64,000 nucleotides of DNA from Catenuloplanes atrovinosus (GTDB taxonomy: Bacteria; Actinomycetota; Actinomycetes; Mycobacteriales; Micromonosporaceae): assembly GCF_031458235.1 (NCBI RefSeq), contig NZ_JAVDYB010000001.1, positions 496,001 through 560,000 on the forward strand, in the 5' to 3' direction. The position numbers were made by a program, and so were the translations under genes. The notes under the pieces were generated by a model. It did not search any database. It was not told the DNA's origin and was given only the letters and a program-made list of their open reading frames with translations. Shown here piece after piece: positions 1 through 7,884 of this stretch. Within the stretch, counting starts at the first letter, position 1, and every line of letters begins with the position of its first letter.

Positions 1-232
1 CGCTGGTCAGGCCCAGCGTGCTGGCCACGCTCAGGTCGATCTCGCCGGTGATCACGATCATCGTCATCGGCAGCGCGATCAGCGCGATCGGCAGCAGATC
101 CAGGATCAGGAACGTGAAGTTCGTGCTGTTGCCGAAGTTCTCCACGCCGATTGACGCGCCGGCCAGCACCGCGACGGTGATCAGGATGATCACGCTGTCC
201 CAGCTCGCGAGCCGGCCCCTCAGCTCAGACAT
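1..232 (-). CDS. rhaQ: Sugar ABC transporter permease, partial (RhaQ-type)
   Basis: Inner-membrane permease of a ribose/rhamnose-class ABC importer; only the first 77 residues are in the window and the gene runs off the left edge. The ATG at 232 overlaps the end of the preceding permease gene by 8 nt, so the two are translationally coupled. Hydrophobic segments are visible at about residues 14-30 and 42-60, followed by ITGEIDLSVAS, the conserved motif of the BPD_transp_2 (RbsC/AraH) family. Rhamnose specificity is inferred from the neighbouring catabolic genes and shared operators. The periplasmic binding protein expected for such a transporter is not in the window and probably lies further left. 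Confidence 0.85.
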   Translation of the reverse strand, partial: MSELRGRLASWDSVIILITVAVLAGASIGVENFGNSTNFTFLILDLLPIALIALPMTMIVITGEIDLSVASTLGLTS

Positions 233-1253
233 GCGAGTCCCTCTTCCTCAGCGAGCGGGCGATCCGGACGGCGACCAGCCGATCCGCGCCGATGGCCAGC
301 ACGATCAGCGCGCCGACGATGGCCTGCTGCCAGAACTGGTTGATGTCCAGCACCGCGAGCGCGCTGCCGATCACGGTCAGCAGCAGCGCGCCGAGGCCCG
401 CGCCCCAGATCGTGCCGCTGCCGCCGAACACCGCCACGCCGCCGACCACCACGGCCGCCACCACCTGCAGCTCGTAGCCGTTGCCGGAGGACGCGTCGAC
501 GGTGCCGAACCGGGACGCGTAGAGCACGCCGCCGAGCCCGGCCAGCGAGCCGCTGATCACGAACGCGACCAGCGTGTTGCGGGCGATCCCGATGCCGGCC
601 AGGCCGGCCGCCTGCGGGCTGGAGCCCATCGCGTACAGCTCGCGGCCGATCCGGTAGTTGCGCATCATCAGGCCGACGCCGGCGATCACCACCAGGGCGA
701 TCAGGACCAGCCACGGTACGCCGAGCAGGTCCGCGTTCGCGAAGCGCAGGAAGTGGCGCGGCACCTCGTCCGCGGTGACCTGCTGCCCACCGGCCCAGGA
801 GTAGGTGATGCCGCGGTAGGCGTACATGGTGCCGAGCGTGACCACCAGCGCCGGCACGTTGCCGAAGTGCACCAGCGCGCCGTTGACCACGCCGGCCACC
901 GCGCCGATCGCCAGGCCCAGCCCGATCGCCGCGACCATCGGCAGGCCCTGGTTGTGCTGCATGACCGTGGCCACGGTGAACGCGCTGAGGCCGAGCACCG
1001 AGCCGACGCTCAGGTCGATGTGCCGGGTGATCACCACGACCGCCATGCCGGCGGCGACCACGGCCAGGATCGCGGTGTTGAGCAGGATGTCCCGGACGCT
1101 CTGCGAGGACAGGAACCGGGGCTGGTTGATCGCGGTGAACGCGACCAGGGCCAGCAGCGCGAGCACGATGCCCAGCTCGCGCTGCTTCAGGATGTCTCCG
1201 GGCCGGAACCGCGGCGCCTTGGGTGCCTCGGTCACGGGCGCTGCCACGGTCAT
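225..1253 (-). CDS. rhaP: Sugar ABC transporter permease (RhaP-type)
   Basis: 342-aa permease of the BPD_transp_2 family, of normal length, with roughly 8-10 hydrophobic segments. ITRHIDLSVGS near residue 80 is the family signature after the third helix. It would pair with the second permease gene that overlaps its 3' end, giving a heterodimeric channel for a monosaccharide. It lies 37 nt downstream of the ATPase gene in the same leftward operon, controlled by the LacI-type operator at 2843-2856. The assignment to L-rhamnose rests on the divergent aldolase/kinase operon sharing that operator type; a related deoxysugar cannot be excluded. Confidence 0.88.
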   Translation of the reverse strand: MTVAAPVTEAPKAPRFRPGDILKQRELGIVLALLALVAFTAINQPRFLSSQSVRDILLNTAILAVVAAGMAVVVITRHIDLSVGSVLGLSAFTVATVMQHNQGLPMVAAIGLGLAIGAVAGVVNGALVHFGNVPALVVTLGTMYAYRGITYSWAGGQQVTADEVPRHFLRFANADLLGVPWLVLIALVVIAGVGLMMRNYRIGRELYAMGSSPQAAGLAGIGIARNTLVAFVISGSLAGLGGVLYASRFGTVDASSGNGYELQVVAAVVVGGVAVFGGSGTIWGAGLGALLLTVIGSALAVLDINQFWQQAIVGALIVLAIGADRLVAVRIARSLRKRDSHV

Positions 1254-1290
1254 GCCGGCTTCCCCTCGACGCTGCGGTGCCGCCTCCTGG

Positions 1291-2814
1291 TCATGCGGCC
1301 ACCTGCTGTCCCATCGCGGCGTACATCACGGACTCCTCGGTGGCGTCCTCGCGGGAGATCTCCGCGACCAGGTGGCCCTCGCGGAGCACCAGCACGCGGT
1401 CGGCCATGCCCAGCACCTCGGGCAGCTCGGACGACACCATCACCACGGCCATGCCGTCCGCCGCGAGCTGCGACATCAGGCGGTGCACCTCGGCCTTGGT
1501 GCCGACGTCGATGCCGCGCGTGGGCTCGTCCACGATCAGCAGCCTCGGCCCGGTGGCCAGCCACTTCGCGAGCACGACCTTCTGCTGATTGCCGCCGGAG
1601 AGCGTGCCGACCGCGTCGGATAGCCGGCCGAACTTCGTCCGCAGCCGCTCGGTCCAGTCGGTCGCCTCGCGCCGCTCGGCGCCGCCGAACAGCAGGCCCA
1701 GCCGCGCCAGCGCGCCGGAGCGGGGGAGCGTCACGTTCCGCTCGATCGACAGCTCCATCACCAGGCCCTGCTGGCGGCGGTCCTCCGGCACCAGCGCCAT
1801 GCCCGCGGCCATCGCGGCGCGCGGGTTGCCCGGCTTGAGGCGCTTGCCGCCGAACGTGACGGTGCCCCGGTCGTACGGATCGACGCCGAACACGGCCTGC
1901 ATGACCTCGGAGCGGCCGGAGCCGACCAGCCCGGCGAGCGCCACGATCTCACCGGCGCGCACCGTGAAGCTGATGTCCCGGAACACGCCCTCCCGGCTCA
2001 GCCCCTCGACGCGCAGCACCTCCTCGCCGGGCGTGACGTCCTGCTTGGGGAAGAGCGCGGAGAGGTCGCGGCCGACCATCCGCCGGATCATGTCGTCGAC
2101 CGTGAGGTCCTCGACCCGCTCCGTGCAGACGTGCCGGCCGTCCCGCATGATCGTGACGCGCTGGCAGAGCGCGGTGATCTCCTCGAACCGGTGCGAGATG
2201 AACATGATCGCGGCGCCCTCGTCGCGCAGCGACCGCACCACGGAGAACAGCCGTTCGACCTCCACGCCGGAGAGCGCGGCGGTCGGCTCGTCCATGATCA
2301 GCACCCGGGCCCGCATGGAGAGAGCCTTGGCGATCTCGACGATCTGCTGATCCGCGATGGAGAGGCCGCGCGCCGGCCGGTCCGGGTCGACGCGCACGCC
2401 GAGCCGCGCGAACAGCCGCTCCGCCGTGGCTCGCATGGTCTTCCGGTCGATCTGGCGCAGCCGGGTCAGCGGCGCGTTGCCCATCGCGATGTTCTCCGCG
2501 ACGGACAGGTCCGGGAAGAGCGTGGGCTCCTGGTAGATGACCGCGATGCCGGCGGCCTTGGCGTCCGCGGGGGAGTGGAACACCACGTCCCGGCCGTCTG
2601 CCCGGAGCGTGCCGGTGTCGGGCCGGTGCACGCCGGCCAGCATCTTGACGATCGTGGACTTGCCCGCACCGTTCTCACCGACCAGCGCGTGCGCCTCGCC
2701 GGCGTACAGCGGGAAGCCGACGCCCTGCACGGCGGCCACGGCGCCGAAGGACTTCGTGACGTCGATGACCTCAAGTAACGCCGGGCCTGACGACGCGCTT
2801 CGATCTGTCGTCAC
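1291..2814 (-). CDS. rhaT: Sugar ABC transporter ATP-binding protein (RhaT-type, two nucleotide-binding domains)
   Basis: 507-aa duplicated ATPase of the RbsA/MglA class that energises monosaccharide import. The N-terminal domain has Walker A VGENGAGKST near residue 40 and Walker B VLIMDEPTAAL. The C-terminal domain has a degenerate P-loop (LVGSGRSEV), LSGGNQQK and a second Walker B LLIVDEPTRG, the usual arrangement in this family. I place the start at GTG 2814, because GGAGG sits 5-6 nt upstream on the minus strand; the open frame extends upstream to 2856, but that part is the operator sequence. It is the first gene of the leftward transport operon, followed by two permeases. Confidence 0.9.
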   Translation of the reverse strand: MTTDRSASSGPALLEVIDVTKSFGAVAAVQGVGFPLYAGEAHALVGENGAGKSTIVKMLAGVHRPDTGTLRADGRDVVFHSPADAKAAGIAVIYQEPTLFPDLSVAENIAMGNAPLTRLRQIDRKTMRATAERLFARLGVRVDPDRPARGLSIADQQIVEIAKALSMRARVLIMDEPTAALSGVEVERLFSVVRSLRDEGAAIMFISHRFEEITALCQRVTIMRDGRHVCTERVEDLTVDDMIRRMVGRDLSALFPKQDVTPGEEVLRVEGLSREGVFRDISFTVRAGEIVALAGLVGSGRSEVMQAVFGVDPYDRGTVTFGGKRLKPGNPRAAMAAGMALVPEDRRQQGLVMELSIERNVTLPRSGALARLGLLFGGAERREATDWTERLRTKFGRLSDAVGTLSGGNQQKVVLAKWLATGPRLLIVDEPTRGIDVGTKAEVHRLMSQLAADGMAVVMVSSELPEVLGMADRVLVLREGHLVAEISREDATEESVMYAAMGQQVAA

Positions 2815-2842
2815 GGGCCACCTCCGCGTCTCGTCGTGTCGT

Positions 2843-2856
2843 TTGAAACATTTCAA
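2843..2856. promoter_or_regulatory. LacI-type operator O1 (transport operon)
   Basis: TTGAAACATTTCAA is a near-perfect palindrome (TTGAAA-N2-TTTCAA) of the LacI/CcpA class. It lies 13 bp downstream of the -10 box of the transport promoter, where a bound repressor would block initiation. It closely matches the perfect operator at 4190-4205. Confidence 0.8.
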
Positions 2857-2869
2857 GGTGTGTACGGCG

Positions 2870-2899
2870 ACGCTAGGTGTCGCCGGTCACAGGTGTCAA
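2870..2899 (-). promoter_or_regulatory. Promoter of the rhamnose transport operon
   Basis: On the minus strand TTGACA (2899-2894), an 18-nt spacer and TAGCGT (2875-2870) form a strong sigma-70-like promoter. The start of transcription would fall next to operator 2843-2856, and the ATPase GTG is at 2814. Confidence 0.75.
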
Positions 2900-2962
2900 G
2901 CCTGCGCGGGAAATCGTTAGGAAACATGACGTTCGCACGGATGTGCGTACCGTAAGGTGTCT

Positions 2963-2976
2963 CTACAACGTTTCAA
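2963..2976. promoter_or_regulatory. Half-conserved LacI-type operator O2 (repressor gene)
   Basis: The right half ACGTTTCAA matches the operators at 2843 and 4190 exactly while the left half is degenerate (10 of 14 positions). It lies 20 bp before the repressor start, just after a TAAGGT box at 2953-2958, which suggests weak autoregulation. Confidence 0.6.
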
Positions 2977-2996
2977 AGCGTCAGGAGTGCGCCTTG

Positions 2997-4040
2997 GTGA
3001 GCCAGCAACGTGCCCGGCCGGGTTCCCGCACGCCCTCGGTCAAGGACGTGGCCGCCGCCGCGGACGTCTCGCTCGGCACCGTCTCGAACGTGCTCAACCG
3101 GCCCGAGCGGGTCAGCCCGGCCACCCGCGAGCGCGTCGAACGGGCCATGTCCGAGCTGGGTTTCGTGCGCAACGAGTCCGCGCGGCAGCTGCGCGCCGGG
3201 ACCAGCCGCACGCTCGCCTACGTGATGCTGGACGCCACCAACCCGTTCTTCAACGACGTGGCGCAGGGCATCGAGCTGGCCGCGGAGGACGCGGACCTGT
3301 CGCTGTTCATCTGCAACAGCAACGGCCGTGCCGAGCGCGAGGAGGCGCACCTCGACCGCCTGCTCCAGCAGCGCGTGCAGGGCATCCTGATCACGCCGGT
3401 GAACGCGGACGCGCCGTACCTGGACGAGATATCCCGGCGCGGCATCCCGGTCGTGATCGTGGACCGGCATCGGGACGCCGGCACGTTCTGCTCGGTCGGC
3501 GTGGACGACGTGCTCGGCGGGCGCATCGCGGTGGAGCACCTGATCGAGCAGGGTCACTCCCGGGTCGCGTTCGTCGGCGGCCCCGACTCGATCGGCCAGG
3601 TCCGCGAGCGCCTCGAGGGCGCGCGCCAGATCTGGGCCGAGTTCGGCCGCAACCCCGATGACCTGGTGTGGCTGCCCACGGACGCGGTCACGGTCAGCGA
3701 GGGCCGGTCCGCCGGAGAGCGCCTGGCCGGCATCGCGGCGCGCCGCCGTCCCACCGCCGCGTTCTGCGCCAACGACCTGCTCGCGCTCGGGCTGTTGCAG
3801 CAGGCGGTCGGCGCGGGTGCGCGGGTGCCGGAGGACCTGGCGATCGTCGGCTTCGACGACATCGAGTTCGCCGCCGCGGCCGCGGTGCCGCTGACCTCGG
3901 TGCGGCAGCCGCGCCAGGAGCTGGGCCGCGCGGCCGCGAAACTGCTGCTGGACGAGGCGACCAATCCGCAGCACCGGCACGAGCAGGCCACGTTCATCCC
4001 GGAGCTGGTGGCGCGCGCGTCCACGGCCAACCGCTCATGA
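2997..4040 (+). CDS. LacI-family transcriptional repressor of the rhamnose genes
   Basis: 347-aa LacI/GalR regulator. Residues about 14-60 form the helix-turn-helix (SVKDVAAAADVSLGTVSNVL), followed by the hinge helix ESARQLRAG and a periplasmic-binding-protein-like effector domain (DATNPFFNDVAQGIE near 80, GFDDIEFA near 285). Start chosen at GTG 2997, 9 nt after AGGAG; TTG 2994 is an alternative. It lies between the leftward importer and the rightward catabolic operon, and the same palindrome occurs before all three units, so I infer it represses all of them and itself, with rhamnose or an intermediate as inducer. A LacI-type rhamnose repressor differs from the AraC-type RhaS/RhaR of enterobacteria. 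Confidence 0.9.
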   Translation: MSQQRARPGSRTPSVKDVAAAADVSLGTVSNVLNRPERVSPATRERVERAMSELGFVRNESARQLRAGTSRTLAYVMLDATNPFFNDVAQGIELAAEDADLSLFICNSNGRAEREEAHLDRLLQQRVQGILITPVNADAPYLDEISRRGIPVVIVDRHRDAGTFCSVGVDDVLGGRIAVEHLIEQGHSRVAFVGGPDSIGQVRERLEGARQIWAEFGRNPDDLVWLPTDAVTVSEGRSAGERLAGIAARRRPTAAFCANDLLALGLLQQAVGAGARVPEDLAIVGFDDIEFAAAAAVPLTSVRQPRQELGRAAAKLLLDEATNPQHRHEQATFIPELVARASTANRS

Positions 4041-4120
4041 CCGGTGTTGCCTTCGCCATGGGTAGCTCGACCCGCGCCTGCCGCTGACCACGCCCTGGCG
4101 GGTGTGTCGCGGCCGGACTT

Positions 4121-4134
4121 CTTGAACGTTTCAT
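4121..4134. promoter_or_regulatory. Partial LacI-type operator O3
   Basis: The right half AACGTTTCA is conserved and the left half degraded (10 of 14 matches to the consensus). It sits 69 bp upstream of the perfect operator at 4190-4205, so two repressor dimers may cooperate or loop across the catabolic promoter. Confidence 0.5.
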
Positions 4135-4149
4135 ACGCCGGGCCGGGGG

Positions 4150-4179
4150 TTGACCGGGCCGCAGCGCGGGCCGTAACCT
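4150..4179 (+). promoter_or_regulatory. Promoter of the rhamnose catabolic operon
   Basis: TTGACC (4150-4155), an 18-nt spacer and TAACCT (4174-4179). The perfect operator begins 11 nt after the -10 box, matching the layout of the transport promoter. Confidence 0.65.
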
Positions 4180-4189
4180 GTCCGAAATT

Positions 4190-4205
4190 CATGAAACGTT
4201 TCATG
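4190..4205. promoter_or_regulatory. Perfect LacI-type operator O4
   Basis: CATGAAACGTTTCATG is a perfect 16-bp palindrome located between the -10 box at 4174 and the aldolase start at 4247. It is the best copy in the locus and defines the consensus for the sites at 2843, 2963 and 4121. Confidence 0.85.
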
Positions 4206-4246
4206 GCGTATTCGAGAGTCCCGGCCACCTCCGCGAGAAGGACACC

Positions 4247-6304
4247 ATGACGAACCCCGCAGTGCGCGACCTGCTGACCCGCAGCAACCGGCTGGGCGCG
4301 GACCCGCGCAACACCAACTACGCCGGCGGCAACACCTCCGCGAAGGCGACCGACACCGACCCGGTGACCGGCGCGCCGACGGAGCTCGTCTGGGTGAAGG
4401 GCTCGGGTGGTGACCTCGGCACGCTGACCGAGGGGGGCCTCGCGGTGCTGCGGCTGGACCGGTTGCGGGCGCTCGTGGACGTGTACCCGGGTGACGCCGG
4501 CACCGCCGGCCCCGTCGACTCGGCGCGCGAGGACGAGATGGTGTCCTTGTTCGACTACTGCCTGCACGGGCGCGGGGGTGCGGCGCCGTCGATCGACACG
4601 GCCATGCACGGGCTGGTGGAGGCCGCGCACGTCGACCACCTGCACCCGGACGCGGGCATCGCGATCGCCACCGCGGCGGACGGGCCGGCGCTGACCAAGG
4701 AGATCTTCGGCGACCGCGTGGTCTGGGTGCCGTGGCGGCGGCCCGGCTTCCAGCTCGGCCTGGACATCGCGGCCGTGCAGAAGGCGAATCCGCAGGCGAT
4801 CGGCTGCGTCCTCGGCGGGCACGGCATCACGGCCTGGGGCGCGACCAGCGAGGAGTGCGAGCGCAATTCGCTGACCATCATCGAGACCGCGGCGGCATAC
4901 ATCGAGGCGAACGGGCGGCCGGACCCGTTCGGCGCGACCGTGGTCGAGCCGCTCCCCGAGGCGGAGCGCCACGCCCGCGCGGCGGCGCTGTTCCCGGTGG
5001 TCCGTGGCCTGGCGTCCACCGACCGGCCGCAGGTCGGGCACTACACGGACGTGCCGGAGGTGCTCGACTTCGTGGGCCGGGAGCGGCTGGCGGAGTTGGC
5101 CGAGAAGGGCACCTCCTGCCCGGACCACTTCCTGCGTACCAAGGTGAAGCCCCTGGTGTTGGATCTGGGTCCGGACGCGTCCATCGAGGACACCGTCGCG
5201 CGGCTGAAGGAGCTGCACGAGGCGTACCGGGAGGACTACCGCGCCTACTACGAGCGGCACGCCGCGCCGGACAGCCCGGCCATGCGCGGCGCGGACCCGG
5301 CGATCGTGCTGGTGCCGGGCGTGGGCATGTTCTCCTTCGGGGCGAACAAGCAGACCGCGCGGGTGGCCGGCGAGTTCTACGTCAACGCGATCAACGTGAT
5401 GCGCGGCGCCGAGGCGCTGTCCACCTACACGCCGATCGACGAGGCGGAGAAGTTCCGGATCGAGTACTGGGCGCTGGAGGAGGCGAAGCTGCGGCGCATG
5501 CCGAAGCCGAAGCCGCTGGCCACCCGGGTCGCGTTCGTGACCGGCGGCGGCTCCGGCATCGGGCGCGCGATCGCGCTGCGCCTCGCGGCCGAGGGCGCCT
5601 GCGTGGTGGTCGCGGACCGCAACCTGGACACCGCGCGGACGGTGGCGGGCGAGATCGGCGGCACCGACGCGGCGATCGCGGTCGAGGCGGACGTGACGGA
5701 CGGCGACGCGGTCGCCAGGGCGCTGGCCACGGCGACGCGCGCGTTCGGCGGCGTCGACCTGGTCGTCAACAACGCCGGGCTCTCCGTCTCCAAGCCGCTG
5801 CTGGAGACCACGGAGGCGGACTGGGACCTGCAGCACGACGTGATGGCGAAGGGCTCCTTCCTGGTCTCCCGCGAGGCCGCGAAGATCCTGATCGCGCAGG
5901 GCATGGGCGGCGACATCGTCTACATCTCCTCGAAGAACTCGCTGTTCGCCGGTCCGAACAACGTGGCGTACGGCGCGGCCAAGGCCGACCAGGCGCACCA
6001 GGTGCGGCTGCTCGCGGCGGAGCTGGGCGGCCACGGCATCCGGGTCAACGGCATCAACCCGGACGGCGTGGTCCGCGGCTCGGGCATCTTCGCCGGCGGC
6101 TGGGGCGCGAAGCGGGCCGCGGTCTACGGCGTGCCGGAGGAGGAACTGGGCGCCTATTACGCGCAGCGCACGCTGCTCAAGCGCGAGGTGCTGCCGGAGC
6201 ACGTGGCGAACGCCGTGTTCGTGCTGACCGCGGGCGAGCTGTCGCACACCACCGGCCTGCACGTCCCGGTCGACGCCGGCGTGGCCGCGGCCTTCCTCCG
6301 ATGA
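4247..6304 (+). CDS. rhaEW: Bifunctional rhamnulose-1-phosphate aldolase / short-chain dehydrogenase
   Basis: 685-aa fusion. Residues 1-420 are a class II aldolase/adducin domain that cleaves L-rhamnulose 1-phosphate to dihydroxyacetone phosphate and L-lactaldehyde; YAGGNTSAK near 25 and GHGITAWG near 194 are family features. Residues 430-685 are a short-chain dehydrogenase with TGGGSGIGRA (NAD binding, ~431), NNAG (~507) and catalytic YxxxK (YGAAK, ~574), which would act on lactaldehyde. The length matches the known RhaEW/YuxG fusion family. Start ATG 4247 is preceded by GAGAAGGA. Its stop overlaps the kinase start as ATGA, so the two are translationally coupled. No rhamnose isomerase gene is present in the window; it is probably left of position 1 or elsewhere. 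Confidence 0.92.
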   Translation: MTNPAVRDLLTRSNRLGADPRNTNYAGGNTSAKATDTDPVTGAPTELVWVKGSGGDLGTLTEGGLAVLRLDRLRALVDVYPGDAGTAGPVDSAREDEMVSLFDYCLHGRGGAAPSIDTAMHGLVEAAHVDHLHPDAGIAIATAADGPALTKEIFGDRVVWVPWRRPGFQLGLDIAAVQKANPQAIGCVLGGHGITAWGATSEECERNSLTIIETAAAYIEANGRPDPFGATVVEPLPEAERHARAAALFPVVRGLASTDRPQVGHYTDVPEVLDFVGRERLAELAEKGTSCPDHFLRTKVKPLVLDLGPDASIEDTVARLKELHEAYREDYRAYYERHAAPDSPAMRGADPAIVLVPGVGMFSFGANKQTARVAGEFYVNAINVMRGAEALSTYTPIDEAEKFRIEYWALEEAKLRRMPKPKPLATRVAFVTGGGSGIGRAIALRLAAEGACVVVADRNLDTARTVAGEIGGTDAAIAVEADVTDGDAVARALATATRAFGGVDLVVNNAGLSVSKPLLETTEADWDLQHDVMAKGSFLVSREAAKILIAQGMGGDIVYISSKNSLFAGPNNVAYGAAKADQAHQVRLLAAELGGHGIRVNGINPDGVVRGSGIFAGGWGAKRAAVYGVPEEELGAYYAQRTLLKREVLPEHVANAVFVLTAGELSHTTGLHVPVDAGVAAAFLR

Positions 6305-7731
6305 CCGCGCGATCGTTCGCCGCCGTCGACCTGGGCGCCTCGTCCGGCCGGGTGATCAGGGCGCGCCTGGACGGCGGCACGCTCACGCTGGACGAGGTGC
6401 ACCGCTTCCCGAACGAGCCGGTCCCGGTCGGCGGCACGCTGCACTGGGACATCCTGGCGCTGTACCGAGGCGTGCTGGACGGACTGCGCGCGGCCGGGCC
6501 GGTGGACAGCATCGGCATCGACTCGTGGGCGGTCGACTACGGCCTGCTGGACTCCACCGGTGCGCTGCTCGGCAACCCGGTGCACTACCGGGACGCGCGC
6601 ACCACCGGCGTCTGGCGGGACGTGGCCGCGCGGATCGGCGAGGAGCGGCTGTACGCGGTCACCGGCCTGCAACAGCTGCCCTTCAACACCCTGTACCAGT
6701 TGTCCGCCGCGATCGGCACCCCGCAGCTGGCCGCCGCGCACCGGTTCCTGATGATCCCCGACCTGATCGCCTACTGGCTGACCGGCGAGATCGGCGCGGA
6801 GATCACCAACGCGTCCACCACCCAGCTCTACGACCTGCGGAAACGTGCCTGGTCCAGCGAGCTGATCGCACAGGCCGGGCTGGACGAGCGGCTGTTCCCG
6901 CCGCTGCGCGAGCCGGGCACCGTGATCGGGCGGGCACGGGACCTCGACGGCGGGCCGGCCGTGGTCGCGGTCGGCTCGCACGACACCGCCTCCGCGGTGG
7001 TGGCGGTGCCGGCGGCGGACGCGCACTTCGCGTACATCTCCTGCGGCACCTGGTCGCTGGTCGGCGTGGAGCTCGACGAGCCGGTGCTCACCGAGGCCGG
7101 CCGCGCCGCCAACTTCACCAACGAGGGCGGCGTCGACGGCACCATCCGCTACCTGCGCAACGTGATGGGCCTCTGGCTGCTCCAGGAGTCCTGCCGCGTC
7201 TGGGGCGGGCCCGACCTGCCGGGCCTGCTGGCCGAGGCCGCGGTGCGCGAGCCGTTCGCCTCCGTGGTCGACCCGGATCACCCGGACTTCCTGGCGCCCG
7301 GCGACATGCCGGCCCGGATCGCGGAGTTCTGCCGCCGTACCGGCCAGCCGGTCCCGGCCGACCCGCCCGCGGTGGTCCGGACCGTCGTGGACAGCCTGGC
7401 GCTCGCCCACCGCCGCACGGTCCGCGAGGCCGCCGCGCTCTCCGGCCGGCGCGTCGACGTGGTCCACGTGGTCGGCGGCGGCGCCCGCAACGCGCTGCTC
7501 TGCCAGCTCACCGCGGACGCCTGCGGGCTCCCGGTGCTGGCCGGGCCGGTCGAGGCGACCGCGCTCGGCAACGTGCTGGTGCAGGCGCGCGCGGCGGGCG
7601 CGGCCGGTCCCGGCCTGGCCGAGCTGCGCGCGCTGCTGCGCGAGACGCAGCCGCTCACCCGCTACGAGCCGCGCGGCGGTCAGGACGCGTGGTCCGCCGC
7701 AGCCTCCCGGCTGGGCTGGGACGAGCCCTAG
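6301..7731 (+). CDS. rhaB: Rhamnulokinase
   Basis: 476-aa FGGY-family sugar kinase phosphorylating L-rhamnulose at O1, close to the usual ~490 aa. The N-terminal AVDLGASSGRV is the phosphate-1 ATP loop, the substrate-site segment IDSWAVDYGLLD is conserved near residue 75, and the C-terminal VVGGGARNALLCQLTAD is the adenosine motif. ATG 6301 overlaps the aldolase stop by 4 nt. It supplies the substrate of the upstream aldolase, so the order here is aldolase/dehydrogenase then kinase. A promoter and operator for the next gene begin about 85 nt after its stop, so the operon probably ends here. Confidence 0.92.
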   Translation: MTARSFAAVDLGASSGRVIRARLDGGTLTLDEVHRFPNEPVPVGGTLHWDILALYRGVLDGLRAAGPVDSIGIDSWAVDYGLLDSTGALLGNPVHYRDARTTGVWRDVAARIGEERLYAVTGLQQLPFNTLYQLSAAIGTPQLAAAHRFLMIPDLIAYWLTGEIGAEITNASTTQLYDLRKRAWSSELIAQAGLDERLFPPLREPGTVIGRARDLDGGPAVVAVGSHDTASAVVAVPAADAHFAYISCGTWSLVGVELDEPVLTEAGRAANFTNEGGVDGTIRYLRNVMGLWLLQESCRVWGGPDLPGLLAEAAVREPFASVVDPDHPDFLAPGDMPARIAEFCRRTGQPVPADPPAVVRTVVDSLALAHRRTVREAAALSGRRVDVVHVVGGGARNALLCQLTADACGLPVLAGPVEATALGNVLVQARAAGAAGPGLAELRALLRETQPLTRYEPRGGQDAWSAAASRLGWDEP

Positions 7732-7815
7732 AAGCACCACACGGTACGGACGGCGGCGCGGCCCGCTCGGCACGGGAGTCCGAGGGGGCCGCGGTCGCCT
7801 CATCGACGTCCACCA

Positions 7816-7868
7816 TTGCGTACGCAGCGAGCGCGCTCTATAAACAGTCCTAATTGAAAGCGCTCTCT
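7816..7868 (+). promoter_or_regulatory. Promoter plus LacI-type operator of the GH2 gene
   Basis: TTGCGT (7816-7821), a 17-nt spacer and TATAAA (7839-7844), followed at 7855-7868 by TGAAAGCGCTCTCT, a near-palindrome around AGCGCT typical of actinobacterial glycoside-hydrolase repressor sites (CebR type). This differs from the AACGTT-centred rhamnose operators, so another LacI-family regulator probably acts here. Confidence 0.65.
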
Positions 7869-7884
7869 CCGTAGGAGCAGGCCG

